Of a stretch of 64,000 bases of DNA, positions 8,482 to 17,266 are shown one piece after another. This DNA comes from Lapidilactobacillus dextrinicus DSM 20335. GTDB lineage: Bacteria > Bacillota > Bacilli > Lactobacillales > Lactobacillaceae. The DNA lies in assembly GCF_001436095.1 (NCBI RefSeq), contig NZ_AYYK01000002.1:35506-99505 (forward strand), read 5' to 3'. The notes below the pieces were generated by a model. It ran no database searches. It saw only the letters and a program-made list of their open reading frames with translations, and was not told where the DNA came from. Position 1 is the stretch's first letter. Every line of letters starts with the position of its first letter. The position numbers and the translations under genes are program-made.

Positions 8482-9819
8482 ATGACAAAGAAAGCATACA
8501 CAGCAACTGAAATTAAAAAAATCGTTGAAGAAGAAAACGTCCAATTCTTACGATTAATGTTTACTGACATTAATGGTATGTTGAAAAACGTTGAAGTCCC
8601 TGTTGATCAGATTGACAAGGTACTAAATCATAAAGTAATGTTTGATGGTTCTTCAATTGACGGTTTTGTCCGTATTGAAGAAAGCGACATGATATTGATT
8701 CCTGATTTATCAACTTTCTTAATTTTCCCATGGGGATCAGAACATGGTAAGGTTGCTCGCTTAATTTGTGATGTCTTTACGACTGATGGCGAACCATTTA
8801 TGGGTGATCCCCGTAATAACTTACGCCGGATTATTTCTGAAATGGAGGCCGCTGGTTTTACCGAATTTGATATTGGACCAGAACCAGAATTTTTCTTATT
8901 TAAATTAGATGCTAATAACAAGCCAACGCTTGATTTAAATGATGATGGTAGTTATTTTGATTTTGCGCCACTTGATTTAGGCGAAAATTGCCGGCGTGAT
9001 ATTGTCTTAGAGCTAGAAAAGATGGGCTTTGAAGTAGAAGCTAGTCATCATGAAGTTGCACCAGGCCAGCACGAAATCGATTTTAAATATTCGGATGCTG
9101 TTGAAGCGGCTGATAATATTCAGACTTTCAAATTAGTTGTTCGTTCTGTTGCTCGCAAGCATGGTTTGCACGCTACTTTTATGCCTAAGCCACTTGAAGC
9201 AATTGCTGGCTCAGGGATGCATATTAACATGTCGTTAGGAACTGCTAATGGGAATGCTTTTTATGATGAAAAAACTGATGATAAATTATCACCAACCGCT
9301 AAACATTTCTTAGCTGGCTTGATGACACATGCACGGGCTTTAACGGCCATTAATAATCCGACTGTTAACTCATATAAACGTCTAGTACCAGGTTTTGAGG
9401 CACCAGTTTATGTTGCTTGGTCTGGTCATAATCGTTCACCACTTATTCGCGTTCCACAAGCACGTGGTTTATCAACACGTTTGGAATTACGTAGTGTTGA
9501 TCCAAGTGCTAATCCATATTTGGCAATTGGTTCAATTTTAGCTGCTGGCTTAGATGGCCTTAAAAATGAATTAGAAGCACCGGAACCAGTTGACCGCAAC
9601 ATCTATGGGATGACTTCAGAAGAACGTCATGAAGCTCACATTAGTGATTTACCATCTACTTTGCACAATGCCTTGAAGACTTTAGCTAAAGATGATGTGA
9701 TCAAAGCATCTTTAGGTCCACATTTATACCAAAGCTTCATGGATTCCAAACGCATGGAATGGGAATCATATCGTCAAACAGTTTCTGATTGGGAACGTGA
9801 GCAGTATCTCTCTCTTTAA
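8482..9819 (+). CDS. glnA: Glutamine synthetase, type I
   Basis: 445 residues, the size of Gram-positive GSI-alpha (no adenylylation insert). Visible motifs: FDGSSIDGF, the metal-binding [32 protein letters not shown] and NRSPLIRVP. It makes glutamine from glutamate and ammonia as a dodecamer in the cytoplasm, and in this group also signals to GlnR. AAAAGGAG precedes the ATG. Last gene of the glnRA operon, ended by a strong terminator. Confidence 0.97.
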   Translation: MTKKAYTATEIKKIVEEENVQFLRLMFTDINGMLKNVEVPVDQIDKVLNHKVMFDGSSIDGFVRIEESDMILIPDLSTFLIFPWGSEHGKVARLICDVFTTDGEPFMGDPRNNLRRIISEMEAAGFTEFDIGPEPEFFLFKLDANNKPTLDLNDDGSYFDFAPLDLGENCRRDIVLELEKMGFEVEASHHEVAPGQHEIDFKYSDAVEAADNIQTFKLVVRSVARKHGLHATFMPKPLEAIAGSGMHINMSLGTANGNAFYDEKTDDKLSPTAKHFLAGLMTHARALTAINNPTVNSYKRLVPGFEAPVYVAWSGHNRSPLIRVPQARGLSTRLELRSVDPSANPYLAIGSILAAGLDGLKNELEAPEPVDRNIYGMTSEERHEAHISDLPSTLHNALKTLAKDDVIKASLGPHLYQSFMDSKRMEWESYRQTVSDWEREQYLSL

Positions 9820-9854
9820 TCGCAATTAATAAAATGAGCGTATGATAAATTCGT

Positions 9855-9912
9855 TTAGGTTATGAGCATTAAACTAAAAAGACTAAATCCAAACTTGGAT
9901 TTAGTCTTTTTT
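9855..9912 (+). terminator. glnA terminator, copy 1 of a repeated terminator element
   Basis: Stem GACTAAATCC (9881-9890) with GGATTTAGTC (9897-9906), loop AAACTT, then a T-run. The 26 bases before the stem (from TTAGGTTATGAGCATT) are nearly identical to those before the thiN terminator at 35894-35952, including the flanks; the stems differ by two compensated base pairs. Confidence 0.85.
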
Positions 9913-10000
9913 ATTTGAAACGAAATGAACCGATTTTTAAAACACATTCAAAAAAATAAGGCTGGACTTATGTCACAGTCTTATTTTTTAGTGATAAAAT

Positions 10001-12415
10001 TTAACGTTCCGTTTTACCTAAATTAAGTTTTAAGAGGGAATTTTCAAGGTCAAAGCTATACGTTAATTCGTTTTGATCACGAATCGTCATCCCCATATCT
10101 GTTGCATAAAGAATGACGCCTAATTGATGACCTGCTGGTAAATGGTAGTAGGTTGGCTGTAAATTAAGGTCAAGCGTATATTCTTGATTAGGTTCAACGG
10201 GCTGACCTTCATAGGCATTGTTACGATTTTGTAAATTGAGATGTCCTTTAGCAATTAATTTAGCAGAAGTCATCTTGGTATCTGGTTTAAAGGCCATGGT
10301 TGTTTCCAGCGGACCATGATAACCCAGCTGGCGTGCTTGTAGTTCAAGATTTTGCGGACGAACGGTCAAACGATGAGCTTCGCCATAATCGACTAACATA
10401 GCACTAATAAGACCGCGGTTAGCGCTGCTTTTGACAGTGAGCTGTACAACTGGTCGGCCAGTAATTAAACGTTCCTCATTAGCCGTTGGTGTTTTAAAGA
10501 CTAGTTGATTTTTAGCAAAACGTTCATCTTGATTGATGAAAGCTTCTTCCCAGGCCAAATCACTTAAACCACTTTCATGGAAAGCTTTAACACCATCGTC
10601 AATAAATTCAGTTTTATGATTAGCGCTATTATCAAAATCTTTTGCAAAAGAAAGTTCTTTTTGCTTTGTACCGGTCCAATTTGTTGGTGTTTGCCAATCG
10701 CTTTCGTCTAAGTTACTTTGAATCAAGTAATCTGGGAAAATAGCATCTGCGTGATTTTCGAGGCCGCAAAGTTTATTGGCTAACCACATATTAATCAGAT
10801 CGTAAAAATCTAAGCTTGGGAAATTATTAATGTAAATGTGCTGACCTTGATGCAAAATGACTTTGTGGGCAATACCTTGTGCCTTTAAGGCTTCGTTTAA
10901 TTTATAAACATTTTTAGGTTTAACGTTCCAATCATTTAATCCGTGGACGCTAACGATAGGGCACTTGACTAAATCAATATTATTGCGATAGTTACGTTCA
11001 TCCCAGAAATGATTGTAGCTGCCGGTTTCGCGATCTTGATCGTGCTTCATTTGAGCTAATTTTTCTTGGTAGAATAATTTAACTTTGGCATAGTCACCAG
11101 CATCTTTTTGACGACTAAAACATTCATTGGTTAAAACATCCGCGTCTTCACCTTGGAAGGTTTGGGGAGCGACAACTAGGCCATGTTCACGATAATAATC
11201 GTACCAGCTTGAAATGGCAGCTTCAGAAATAACTGTATCTAATCCGGTAACACCAGTTGTAGCCGCGGCAATAGCCAACGTACCTAAATAAGATTTACCG
11301 GTCATGGCAACGTGGCCACTGCACCAAATAGCAGCGATTTCGTCGAGGCGAGAACGATCGGTAAAGGCCCGACGATCGCCGTGTAACCATTCAATAATCG
11401 CAATTGTTGAGGCCGTTTCTTCTGGTGATCCACAAGTGCGAATACCATCAGAACCACGTGTGCCAATACCGGCTGCATAAACAGAAGCAAAACCGCGATG
11501 TAAGAAGTAATCATTTAAGGTAACGGTTCCAATTAAGCTTGGTTCAGCGACACTAGAATGATTGGCAAAAGGGTTTGTTAGAGCTGCTGAAGGATTAGTC
11601 GTGTCAAAGGTAGGAAAGTCATCAAAATTATCTTGGTTTTCACGAGCATCACCGGTTGGCTTAACGGCGAGTTTAACGTTAACTTCATTCATTGGTGTAT
11701 CAGTTGTGCCTTTAAAATAAGGATTAGCCGTATATAATGCTGGTAATTTGATAAAATCATTAGCTGGTTTTGGACGAATAATAGTTGCTTCAAGTAAGTC
11801 GCGTTGCCCGTCATGATCAGTATCTAAATCGGATTCGACATAGACGACTTCGCGAATTAATTGGTCAGCAGAGAAAGTAGCTTGGGCTTTACCATTGAAG
11901 AAAAGAGGGCGCTGTTGTTCGTTAGCACTAAGATTAATTGTGTAATAGCCGCGTGCTGCTAAATTATCGATGAAAGTAAGACCGTTTTTGCTAGGTGTGT
12001 TCAATAATTGATAAACAGCACTAGTTAATGATTCGGTATTAAAATAAAGCTTATCAACAAAAGGTAAGCCAAGTTGCTTCATGGTAGCAATAGGATCGTC
12101 TAATGAGAATTCACTAGGTGTGTAAAAACCTAGTAATTGTAGGGCAACGTTATAAAAAGCATGTTGTTCAAAACGATCGCCAATATTAGCTAAATAAGTA
12201 AATAAATTTTGTTGTTCGTCAACCAGCAAATTACGCAATTGTGTTTCTAGTGCAGCTTGAGAGCGATAGTCAGGAAAGAATTGCCGAAAAATTCGTCGGG
12301 TGAGTTTATCAAATGAATATTGAGCGACATCAACGGGATACATCTTAATGCGTTGTAATTCTAAGATTTGTTGTTGAGGGGTTGGTAACGAATAAGCAAA
12401 TTGATTATATTTCAT
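10001..12415 (-). CDS. pepX: Xaa-Pro dipeptidyl-peptidase (X-prolyl dipeptidyl aminopeptidase)
   Basis: 804 residues from ATG 12415, which has AGGAGGA just upstream; a longer open frame upstream runs through the tRNA-Arg gene and is rejected. Layout is N-terminal helical domain, alpha/beta hydrolase catalytic core with nucleophile Ser about 375 in GKSYLGT, and a C-terminal beta domain. Motifs SVHGLNDWNV and HQGQHIYI carry the acid and His regions. This serine peptidase of family S15 removes X-Pro dipeptides from casein-derived peptides in the cytoplasm and is a hallmark of lactic acid bacteria. It converges on glnA. Confidence 0.96.
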   Translation of the reverse strand: MKYNQFAYSLPTPQQQILELQRIKMYPVDVAQYSFDKLTRRIFRQFFPDYRSQAALETQLRNLLVDEQQNLFTYLANIGDRFEQHAFYNVALQLLGFYTPSEFSLDDPIATMKQLGLPFVDKLYFNTESLTSAVYQLLNTPSKNGLTFIDNLAARGYYTINLSANEQQRPLFFNGKAQATFSADQLIREVVYVESDLDTDHDGQRDLLEATIIRPKPANDFIKLPALYTANPYFKGTTDTPMNEVNVKLAVKPTGDARENQDNFDDFPTFDTTNPSAALTNPFANHSSVAEPSLIGTVTLNDYFLHRGFASVYAAGIGTRGSDGIRTCGSPEETASTIAIIEWLHGDRRAFTDRSRLDEIAAIWCSGHVAMTGKSYLGTLAIAAATTGVTGLDTVISEAAISSWYDYYREHGLVVAPQTFQGEDADVLTNECFSRQKDAGDYAKVKLFYQEKLAQMKHDQDRETGSYNHFWDERNYRNNIDLVKCPIVSVHGLNDWNVKPKNVYKLNEALKAQGIAHKVILHQGQHIYINNFPSLDFYDLINMWLANKLCGLENHADAIFPDYLIQSNLDESDWQTPTNWTGTKQKELSFAKDFDNSANHKTEFIDDGVKAFHESGLSDLAWEEAFINQDERFAKNQLVFKTPTANEERLITGRPVVQLTVKSSANRGLISAMLVDYGEAHRLTVRPQNLELQARQLGYHGPLETTMAFKPDTKMTSAKLIAKGHLNLQNRNNAYEGQPVEPNQEYTLDLNLQPTYYHLPAGHQLGVILYATDMGMTIRDQNELTYSFDLENSLLKLNLGKTER

Positions 12416-12435
12416 TGGATTTCCTCCTAGTTTGA

Positions 12436-12465
12436 TTGACAATCCTGAAGTCTTTTGACTATAAT
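12436..12465 (+). promoter_or_regulatory. Promoter of tRNA-Arg
   Basis: TTGACA (12436-12441), 18 bases, TATAAT (12460-12465): both hexamers are perfect consensus. Transcription would begin a few bases before the tRNA. Confidence 0.85.
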
Positions 12466-12478
12466 AATTAGGTTGCCT

Positions 12479-12552
12479 GGAGCAGTAGCTCAGCAGGATA
12501 GAGCAACGGTCTTCTAAACCGTAGGTCGAGAGTTCGAATCTCTCCTGCTCCA
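12479..12552 (+). tRNA. tRNA-Arg (anticodon UCU)
   Basis: A full cloverleaf is visible: acceptor GGAGCAG with CTGCTCC, D-arm GCTC/GAGC, anticodon stem ACGGT/ACCGT with loop CTTCTAA (anticodon TCT), T-arm GAGAG-TTCGAAT-CTCTC, discriminator A at 12552. The 3' CCA is not fully encoded. It reads AGA and AGG codons. It stands alone, with its own consensus promoter and terminator, opposite in direction to pepX. Confidence 0.96.
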
Positions 12553-12577
12553 TAGAGACTATAATGTCATTATAGTG

Positions 12578-12606
12578 AAAAAAAGCCTAATTTAATAGGC
12601 TTTTTT
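12578..12606 (+). terminator. Terminator of tRNA-Arg
   Basis: Stem AAAAGCCTA (12581-12589) with TAGGCTTTT (12596-12604), loop ATTTAA, then T-run. Confidence 0.85.
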
Positions 12607-12730
12607 ATTTTATCTGCCTTAATTTTTAGAAGTTGGTAGCACTATTCTATTATGACATTCCATTTAGGCATAAAGCAAAAGATAAGTTGAATAGTTTGCC
12701 TTAAATCTCCTTGTTAAACTGGTAGTTGCG

Positions 12731-12751
12731 TTCAATCATTGAATGATTGAA
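12731..12751. promoter_or_regulatory. Perfect palindrome before the DUF554 gene (possible operator)
   Basis: TTCAATCAT-TGA-ATGATTGAA: 9-bp perfect inverted repeat with 3-base centre, ending 9 bases before the GGGAGG ribosome site. It has no T-run, so a terminator is unlikely; an operator or RNA hairpin that governs translation fits better. Confidence 0.55.
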
Positions 12752-12771
12752 AGATACAGGGAGGTTTTTTT

Positions 12772-13509
12772 ATGCCAGTTGGTGTAACAATTAATGCATT
12801 ATCAGTTTTATTAGGTGGTATCTTTGGCGCCTTAGGTGGGAAACACATGTCTAAGAATTTCAAAGATGGTTTAAACATGGTTTTTGGTGCTTGTTCAATG
12901 ACGATGGGGATCTTTTCAATTGCACCAATGAAAAATATGTCAGCTGTTATTTTTGCTGTTATTATTGGGACTGGATTAGGTCTAGCTTTTCATTTGGGTG
13001 ATAAAATTAATCACGCTGCAAAATGGATGCAACAATTAATTATGAAGGTATTTCCTAAATTAAATTCATTAGATTCCGGTATGGAAACAGCTGAGTTTGA
13101 TGCAACTTTGGTAACGGTGATCGTTCTTTTTTGTGCCAGTGGTACAGGAATTTATGGTGCGCTGACTGAAGGGATGAACGGCGATACGTCTATTTTAATT
13201 TCTAAATCAATTCTTGACTTCTTTACAGCTGCGATTTTTGCTGCTAACTTAGGCTATGTTGTTTCATTGATTGCCGTTCCGCAATTCATTATTTTTGCAT
13301 TATTATTTTTGTTTGCTGGCTTTATTTTTCCGTTAACAACGCCAACAATGATTTTAGATTTTAAAGCTGTTGGTGGTGTTTTAATGTTGGCAACTGGCTT
13401 TAGAATGGTGAAGTTAATGATGTTCCCGACGGCTGATATGATACCGGCGATGATTGTGGCACTACCTTTAGGCTGGATCTGGATTAATTGGATTGGGCCA
13501 CTATTATAG
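12772..13509 (+). CDS. DUF554 family membrane protein
   Basis: 245 residues with about seven hydrophobic segments. N-terminus VGVTINALSVLLGGIFGALGG and the later LDFFTAAIFAANLGYVV are typical of the YdfK/YqgA-type DUF554 family. GGGAGG at 12760 supports ATG 12772. The family is predicted to transport small molecules, but no substrate is established. It stands as a single gene with a palindrome upstream and a terminator downstream. Confidence 0.88.
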   Translation: MPVGVTINALSVLLGGIFGALGGKHMSKNFKDGLNMVFGACSMTMGIFSIAPMKNMSAVIFAVIIGTGLGLAFHLGDKINHAAKWMQQLIMKVFPKLNSLDSGMETAEFDATLVTVIVLFCASGTGIYGALTEGMNGDTSILISKSILDFFTAAIFAANLGYVVSLIAVPQFIIFALLFLFAGFIFPLTTPTMILDFKAVGGVLMLATGFRMVKLMMFPTADMIPAMIVALPLGWIWINWIGPLL

Positions 13510-13570
13510 TTGGAAACTGTTATTTCTAGTTGTTGAGCTTAATATGTATTTAGATAAGTTTATCTGAATT

Positions 13571-13606
13571 AATCCCGCTAATCTGTTGCGATTCGTGGGA
13601 TTTTTT
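13571..13606 (+). terminator. Terminator of the DUF554 gene
   Basis: Stem AATCCCGC (13571-13578) with GTGGGATT (13595-13602, one G-U), 16-base loop, then TTTTTT. Confidence 0.6.
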
Positions 13607-13614
13607 GGTAGAAT
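13586..13614 (+). promoter_or_regulatory. rplU promoter
   Basis: TTGCGA (13586-13591), 17 bases, TGG-TAGAAT (13609-13614, extended -10). It overlaps the preceding terminator. Confidence 0.75.
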
Positions 13615-13627
13615 GATGGAGTTGTAT

Positions 13628-13705
13628 TTGTGAACTCCACAGCTGCAACCGCACAATCAGAGGTTCTAAAGCAATTTGCTACCTCTTTTGGCGAGTCTAA
13701 GACAA
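13628..13705 (+). ncRNA. L21 ribosomal protein leader
   Basis: Between the rplU promoter and its ribosome site lies a transcript leader with GAACTCCACAGCTGCAACC followed by AGAGGT ... ACCTCT pairing and CGAGTCTAAGAC. This order and position match the Gram-positive L21 leader, thought to bind L21 and control rplU-rpmA. Recognition is by eye; bounds are approximate. Confidence 0.75.
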
Positions 13706-13721
13706 TAGGAGGTGCACGTAG

Positions 13722-14033
13722 ATGTACGCAATTATTAAAACTGGTGGTAAACAATATAAAGTTGAAGCTGGCGAAGCTGTTTATGTAGAAAAGCTTGATG
13801 TAGAAGCTGGCGAAAAGGTAACTTTTGATGAAGTTATTTTAATCGGTGGTGAAGGAACAACGACTGTTGGCGCACCAACAGTTGACGGTGCTACTGTAGT
13901 AGGTACTGTTGAAAAACAAGGTCGCGAAAAGAAAGTTGTTACTTACAAGTACAAGCCTAAGAAACATCAACATCAAAAGAAGGGTCATCGTCAACCATAT
14001 ACTAAGGTTGTCATTGACGCTATCAATGCTTAA
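13722..14033 (+). CDS. rplU: 50S ribosomal protein L21
   Basis: 103 residues: [17 protein letters not shown] at the start and the C-terminal basic [18 protein letters not shown] loop that binds 23S rRNA. AGGAGGTG supports ATG 13722. Only 23 bases separate it from rpmA; in most Firmicutes the prp (ysxB) protease gene lies in between, and here it is absent. Confidence 0.98.
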   Translation: MYAIIKTGGKQYKVEAGEAVYVEKLDVEAGEKVTFDEVILIGGEGTTTVGAPTVDGATVVGTVEKQGREKKVVTYKYKPKKHQHQKKGHRQPYTKVVIDAINA

Positions 14034-14056
14034 TTAGCTAACGGAGGTGCATCGCA

Positions 14057-14347
14057 ATGGAAATGCATAATTTACAATTCTTCTCTCACCATAAAGGTGG
14101 CGGTTCCAGTGCGAACGGCCGTAACTCTGCTGGTCGTCGTTTAGGTGCTAAGCGTGCCGATGGCCAAACTGTTACTGCTGGTTCAATTCTTTACCGTCAA
14201 CGCGGCACTAAGATTCATCCAGGTGTCAATGTTGGTCGTGGTGGCGACGATACATTATTTGCTTTAACTGACGGCGTCGTTAAATTCGAACGTCTTGGTA
14301 AAGATCGCAAACAAGTATCTGTTATGCCAGTCGCTCAAGAAGCGTAA
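14057..14347 (+). CDS. rpmA: 50S ribosomal protein L27 with N-terminal extension
   Basis: 96 residues. The N-terminus [18 protein letters not shown] carries the Firmicutes extension that ends in NLQFFS, cut by the Cys protease Prp just before the His-His-Lys sequence so that mature L27 can reach the peptidyl transferase centre. Core motifs [17 protein letters not shown] and [20 protein letters not shown] are intact. GGAGGTG precedes the ATG. The usual neighbour prp is missing from the operon. Confidence 0.97.
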   Translation: MEMHNLQFFSHHKGGGSSANGRNSAGRRLGAKRADGQTVTAGSILYRQRGTKIHPGVNVGRGGDDTLFALTDGVVKFERLGKDRKQVSVMPVAQEA

Positions 14348-14362
14348 TTCATGTTAATAAGG

Positions 14363-14390
14363 AAGTGATGCCCTGTGCATCACTTTTTTT
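14363..14390 (+). terminator. Terminator after rpmA
   Basis: AAGTGATGC (14363-14371) with GCATCACTT (14377-14385), loop CCTGT, then T-run. Confidence 0.85.
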
Positions 14391-14415
14391 GTACATTCTG
14401 ATGGGGATAAAATTG

Positions 14416-15483
14416 ATGACAACTAGACTAGATCGTTTTCGCGAGATGCTGATGTACCAGCGTATTCCAGCTATTTTAATTACCAATGAGAAGAACGTGA
14501 CTTACTTAAGCGGCTTTACAGGCGATGAAAGTGCGTTGTTGATTACAGCAACTCAAGCTTATTTAATCACGGATTCGCGGTATACGGTTCAAGCCGCAGC
14601 AGAAGTGACAGCGTTTGAAATTGTCGAACAACAACAGGGGATTTATCAAAGGGCACAAGAATTGGCATTTCCAGCTCAGTTGACCGATATTAGTTTTGAA
14701 GCCAATGATTTAAGTTATGCTGATTTTCAACAGTTACAAACTGTTTTCGGCTCAATTAAGTTAGTGCCAGCAACGGGGTTAGTTGAACAACAACGTGAGG
14801 TTAAAGATCAGCAAGAGATTGAACTTATCAAAAAAGCTATTCAAATCACAGATGCAACCTTTGAATACTTATTAGGCTATGTTCAAGCTGGTATGACAGA
14901 AGCTAATATTGCCACGGAAATGGAATATTTCATGCGGCAACACGGCGCAACAGGTTCTTCGTTTACAACAATTGTCGCTTCTGGTTATCGTTCTGCCTTA
15001 CCACATGGCAGTGCTAGTAACAAAGTGATTCAAACAGGAGATTTAGTGACATTTGATTTTGGTTGTTATTATCAAGGTTATACATCTGATTTGACTCGGA
15101 CAATTGCTGTTGGTGATCCAGGCGTTGAAGCAAAGAAAATTTATCAGATCGTATTAGAGGCTAATCAAGCCGTGATTGCGGCTAGTAAACCAGGAGTTAC
15201 TGGTGGTCAAATTAATGATTTGGCGCATGCTTATGTTCAAAAATATGGTTATGATTTTGGCCACGGGACTGGCCATGGGATTGGGTTAGGTATTCACGAA
15301 GGTCCTGGTGCTTGGGGACACTATAAAGCACAAGGTTTAGTAGCTGGTAACGTGGTAACCGATGAGCCGGGAATTTATTTGGCTGGCTTAGGTGGCGTAC
15401 GTATTGAGGATGACTTGTTGATTACTTCAACGGGTTGTGAGGTATTAACGCAAGCACCTAAAGATGAATTAATTATTTTGTAG
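14416..15483 (+). CDS. M24 family Xaa-Pro peptidase (aminopeptidase P type)
   Basis: 355 residues: N-terminal creatinase-like domain (1-125) and a pita-bread catalytic domain. Metal-binding residues can be read in FDFGCYYQGYTSDLTRT (two Asp), GHGTGHGIGLGIHE (His), TDEPGIY (Glu) and GGVRIEDD (Glu). It is the YqhT/PepP relative that stands before efp in Firmicutes and frees the residue before proline. ATG 14416 is chosen because GGGGATAA lies 8-13 bases before; a frame reaching back to 14365 lies in the terminator. Confidence 0.93.
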   Translation: MTTRLDRFREMLMYQRIPAILITNEKNVTYLSGFTGDESALLITATQAYLITDSRYTVQAAAEVTAFEIVEQQQGIYQRAQELAFPAQLTDISFEANDLSYADFQQLQTVFGSIKLVPATGLVEQQREVKDQQEIELIKKAIQITDATFEYLLGYVQAGMTEANIATEMEYFMRQHGATGSSFTTIVASGYRSALPHGSASNKVIQTGDLVTFDFGCYYQGYTSDLTRTIAVGDPGVEAKKIYQIVLEANQAVIAASKPGVTGGQINDLAHAYVQKYGYDFGHGTGHGIGLGIHEGPGAWGHYKAQGLVAGNVVTDEPGIYLAGLGGVRIEDDLLITSTGCEVLTQAPKDELIIL

Positions 15484-15524
15484 TTTTTGGATTTACTTTC
15501 TCGGTGATTTTTCACTGATAAATC

Positions 15525-15533
15525 TGTTATAAT
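15525..15533 (+). promoter_or_regulatory. Extended -10 promoter of efp
   Basis: TGT-TATAAT (15525-15533), perfect extended -10; the -35 region (about 15505) is poor. It gives a leader of about 130 bases. Confidence 0.6.
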
Positions 15534-15539
15534 TAGATG

Positions 15540-15672
15540 TAGTTGAATATTATGGTGCGGTGTTAATGGTCAGTTGATATCGGTTCATTAGAAATGATCT
15601 ACTTAGCGCTACTTGCATTCCAATACATTGGCTTGATATAGTAGACATAATGAAAATAAGTGAGGCATAAAT
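15540..15672 (+). other. Long efp 5' leader
   Basis: No open frame is seen. TCTACT (15598-15603) can pair with AGTAGA (15640-15645), enclosing a CCAA-TACA-TTGG hairpin and a TAGCGCTA palindrome. Possibly structured; no known leader family recognised. Confidence 0.35.
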
Positions 15673-16236
15673 ATGATTTCAGTAAACAACTTCAAAAACG
15701 GCTTGACGATCCAAGTCGATGGTGATTTATGGCGTGTTGTCGAATTTCAACATGTTAAACCTGGTAAGGGTAGTGCTTTTGTCCGTAGTAAATTAAAGAA
15801 TTTACGTACGGGCGCTGTTCAAGAAAAGACATTTCGGGCAACTGAAAAAGTTGAAAAAGCCCAAATTGATAGCAAACAAATGCAATATTTGTATGCAGAT
15901 GGTACAAATTATGTCTTCATGGATACGAATACTTACGAACAACTTGAATTACCTGGTGAAACAATTCAAGACGAGTTGAAGTATCTGAAGGAAAACATGG
16001 TTGTTGGTGTGCAAATGTATGAATCTGAAACGTTAGGTGTTGATATGCCTAATACTGTTGATTTAACTGTTTCTGAAACAGAGGCAGGCATTCGTGGCGA
16101 TACATCTTCCGGTGGTAGCAAACCAGCAACAATGGAAACTGGTTTAGTGGTCCAAGTGCCATTCTTTATCAATGCTGGTGATGTTTTAACAATTAATACA
16201 CAAGACGGTACTTATATCTCAAGAGCAAAGAACTAG
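15673..16236 (+). CDS. efp: Elongation factor P
   Basis: 187 residues, three beta-barrel domains. The tip loop reads [11 protein letters not shown], with Lys at the residue modified in other lineages; the C-terminal EF-P signature is in [26 protein letters not shown] helps ribosomes past polyproline. GAGGCATAA before ATG 15673 is a moderate ribosome site. It leads the efp-asp23-nusB-folD-xseAB-ispA-tlyA-argR-recN run. Confidence 0.97.
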   Translation: MISVNNFKNGLTIQVDGDLWRVVEFQHVKPGKGSAFVRSKLKNLRTGAVQEKTFRATEKVEKAQIDSKQMQYLYADGTNYVFMDTNTYEQLELPGETIQDELKYLKENMVVGVQMYESETLGVDMPNTVDLTVSETEAGIRGDTSSGGSKPATMETGLVVQVPFFINAGDVLTINTQDGTYISRAKN

Positions 16237-16247
16237 GAGATTGTCAT

Positions 16248-16700
16248 ATGGCTGAAGAACAAAATATTTTGTTAACAAAAAGTGATAATCAAGCCGGCGC
16301 TATTCAAATTGCTCCGGAAGTTTTAGAGGTTATTTTAGGGATTGCGGCTAAACAAGTTGAAGGTGTTTTTGAAATGCGCGGTAATTTAACCAACAGCATT
16401 AACACTCTGTTAGGTCGTCAAGACCATGGACGTGGTGTTGAATTATCAGTCGATGGTAATCAAATCAACGCTGATGTTTATGTTTATTTAAATTATGGCG
16501 TGTCTGTTCCTAAAGTCGCACTTGAGATGCAACAAGTACTCAAAGAACAACTTTATTACATGACAGATCTTGATTTGAATGAAGTTAATATCCATGTTGA
16601 TGGTATTATCCCTGAAAAAGAAGAAAAAATCGATACTGATGCTTTCTTCGCCGATGCCATTACAGAACAAAAAAATGAAAATGAAGCAGCAGGTGAATAG
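16248..16700 (+). CDS. Asp23/Gls24 family protein (YqhY type)
   Basis: 150 residues with the DUF322 core (GAIQIAPEVLEVILGIAAKQVEGVFEMRG) and an acidic C-terminal tail. The B. subtilis relative YqhY lies beside accBC and influences acetyl-CoA carboxylase activity; here the gene sits between efp and nusB as in lactobacilli. TAGGAGATT precedes the ATG. A second Asp23 family gene, YloU type, is at 36420. Confidence 0.9.
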   Translation: MAEEQNILLTKSDNQAGAIQIAPEVLEVILGIAAKQVEGVFEMRGNLTNSINTLLGRQDHGRGVELSVDGNQINADVYVYLNYGVSVPKVALEMQQVLKEQLYYMTDLDLNEVNIHVDGIIPEKEEKIDTDAFFADAITEQKNENEAAGE

Positions 16701-16703
16701 CGC

Positions 16704-17153
16704 ATGTTAGATCGCCATCAGGCAAGAAGTGCGGCTTTTCAAACACTGTTTATGTTAGAAAGTAGCACGGATTTAACTCCCGATGCTGCAATCAGCGAAG
16801 TTTTGACAACCACGCAAAATAAAAAAGATGATCAATTGGTGCAACTTAATTTAACCGATCCTAATCAAGTTTATTTACAACAACTTGTTAAAGGCGTTGT
16901 AGATAAACAAGCAGAACTCGATCAATCACTAACCCCTAAGCTAAAGGGCGGTTGGACGTTAAAACGTCTTTCTAAAACTGACCTTTTGATTTTACGGTTA
17001 GGCCTTTTTGAAATTGAAAATGCCAAAGTTCCTCAGGCAGTGGCGATTAATGAAGCCATTCAATTAGCAAAAGAGTTTAGTGACGATTCATCTGCTAAGT
17101 TTATTAACGGTGTTTTAGCCAAATTCATCAAAGCTGATTCAGATCATCAATAA
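16704..17153 (+). CDS. nusB: Transcription antitermination factor NusB
   Basis: 149 residues, all helical; begins RHQARSAAFQTLFMLE and has the C-terminal AINEAIQLAKEFSDDSSAKFINGVLAKF signature. With S10 (NusE) it binds boxA RNA in rRNA operons. It begins 3 bases after the Asp23 stop, so the two are translationally coupled. Confidence 0.96.
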   Translation: MLDRHQARSAAFQTLFMLESSTDLTPDAAISEVLTTTQNKKDDQLVQLNLTDPNQVYLQQLVKGVVDKQAELDQSLTPKLKGGWTLKRLSKTDLLILRLGLFEIENAKVPQAVAINEAIQLAKEFSDDSSAKFINGVLAKFIKADSDHQ

Positions 17154-17162
17154 ATAATTCAT

Positions 17163-17228
17163 AACTGCCACTGTTTGGTTCGTGCAGATCTGTTCAGGTT
17201 TGCAGTACTTAATGGGGCAGTTTTTTTA
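17163..17228 (+). terminator. Terminator or attenuator between nusB and folD
   Basis: AACTGCC (17163-17169) pairs with GGCAGTT (17216-17222) followed by a T-run, and the 46-base loop holds an inner hairpin (GCAGATCT-GTTC-AGGTTTGC with two G-U pairs). Confidence 0.6.
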
Positions 17229-17266
17229 ATCGTAATTTTAGGACGCAAAAGTAAGAGGTAATGATA

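Noticed and set aside
12416..12553. N-terminal extension of pepX to 850 residues
   Set aside because: The extra frame reads through the complement of tRNA-Arg and the real start at 12415 has a strong ribosome site.
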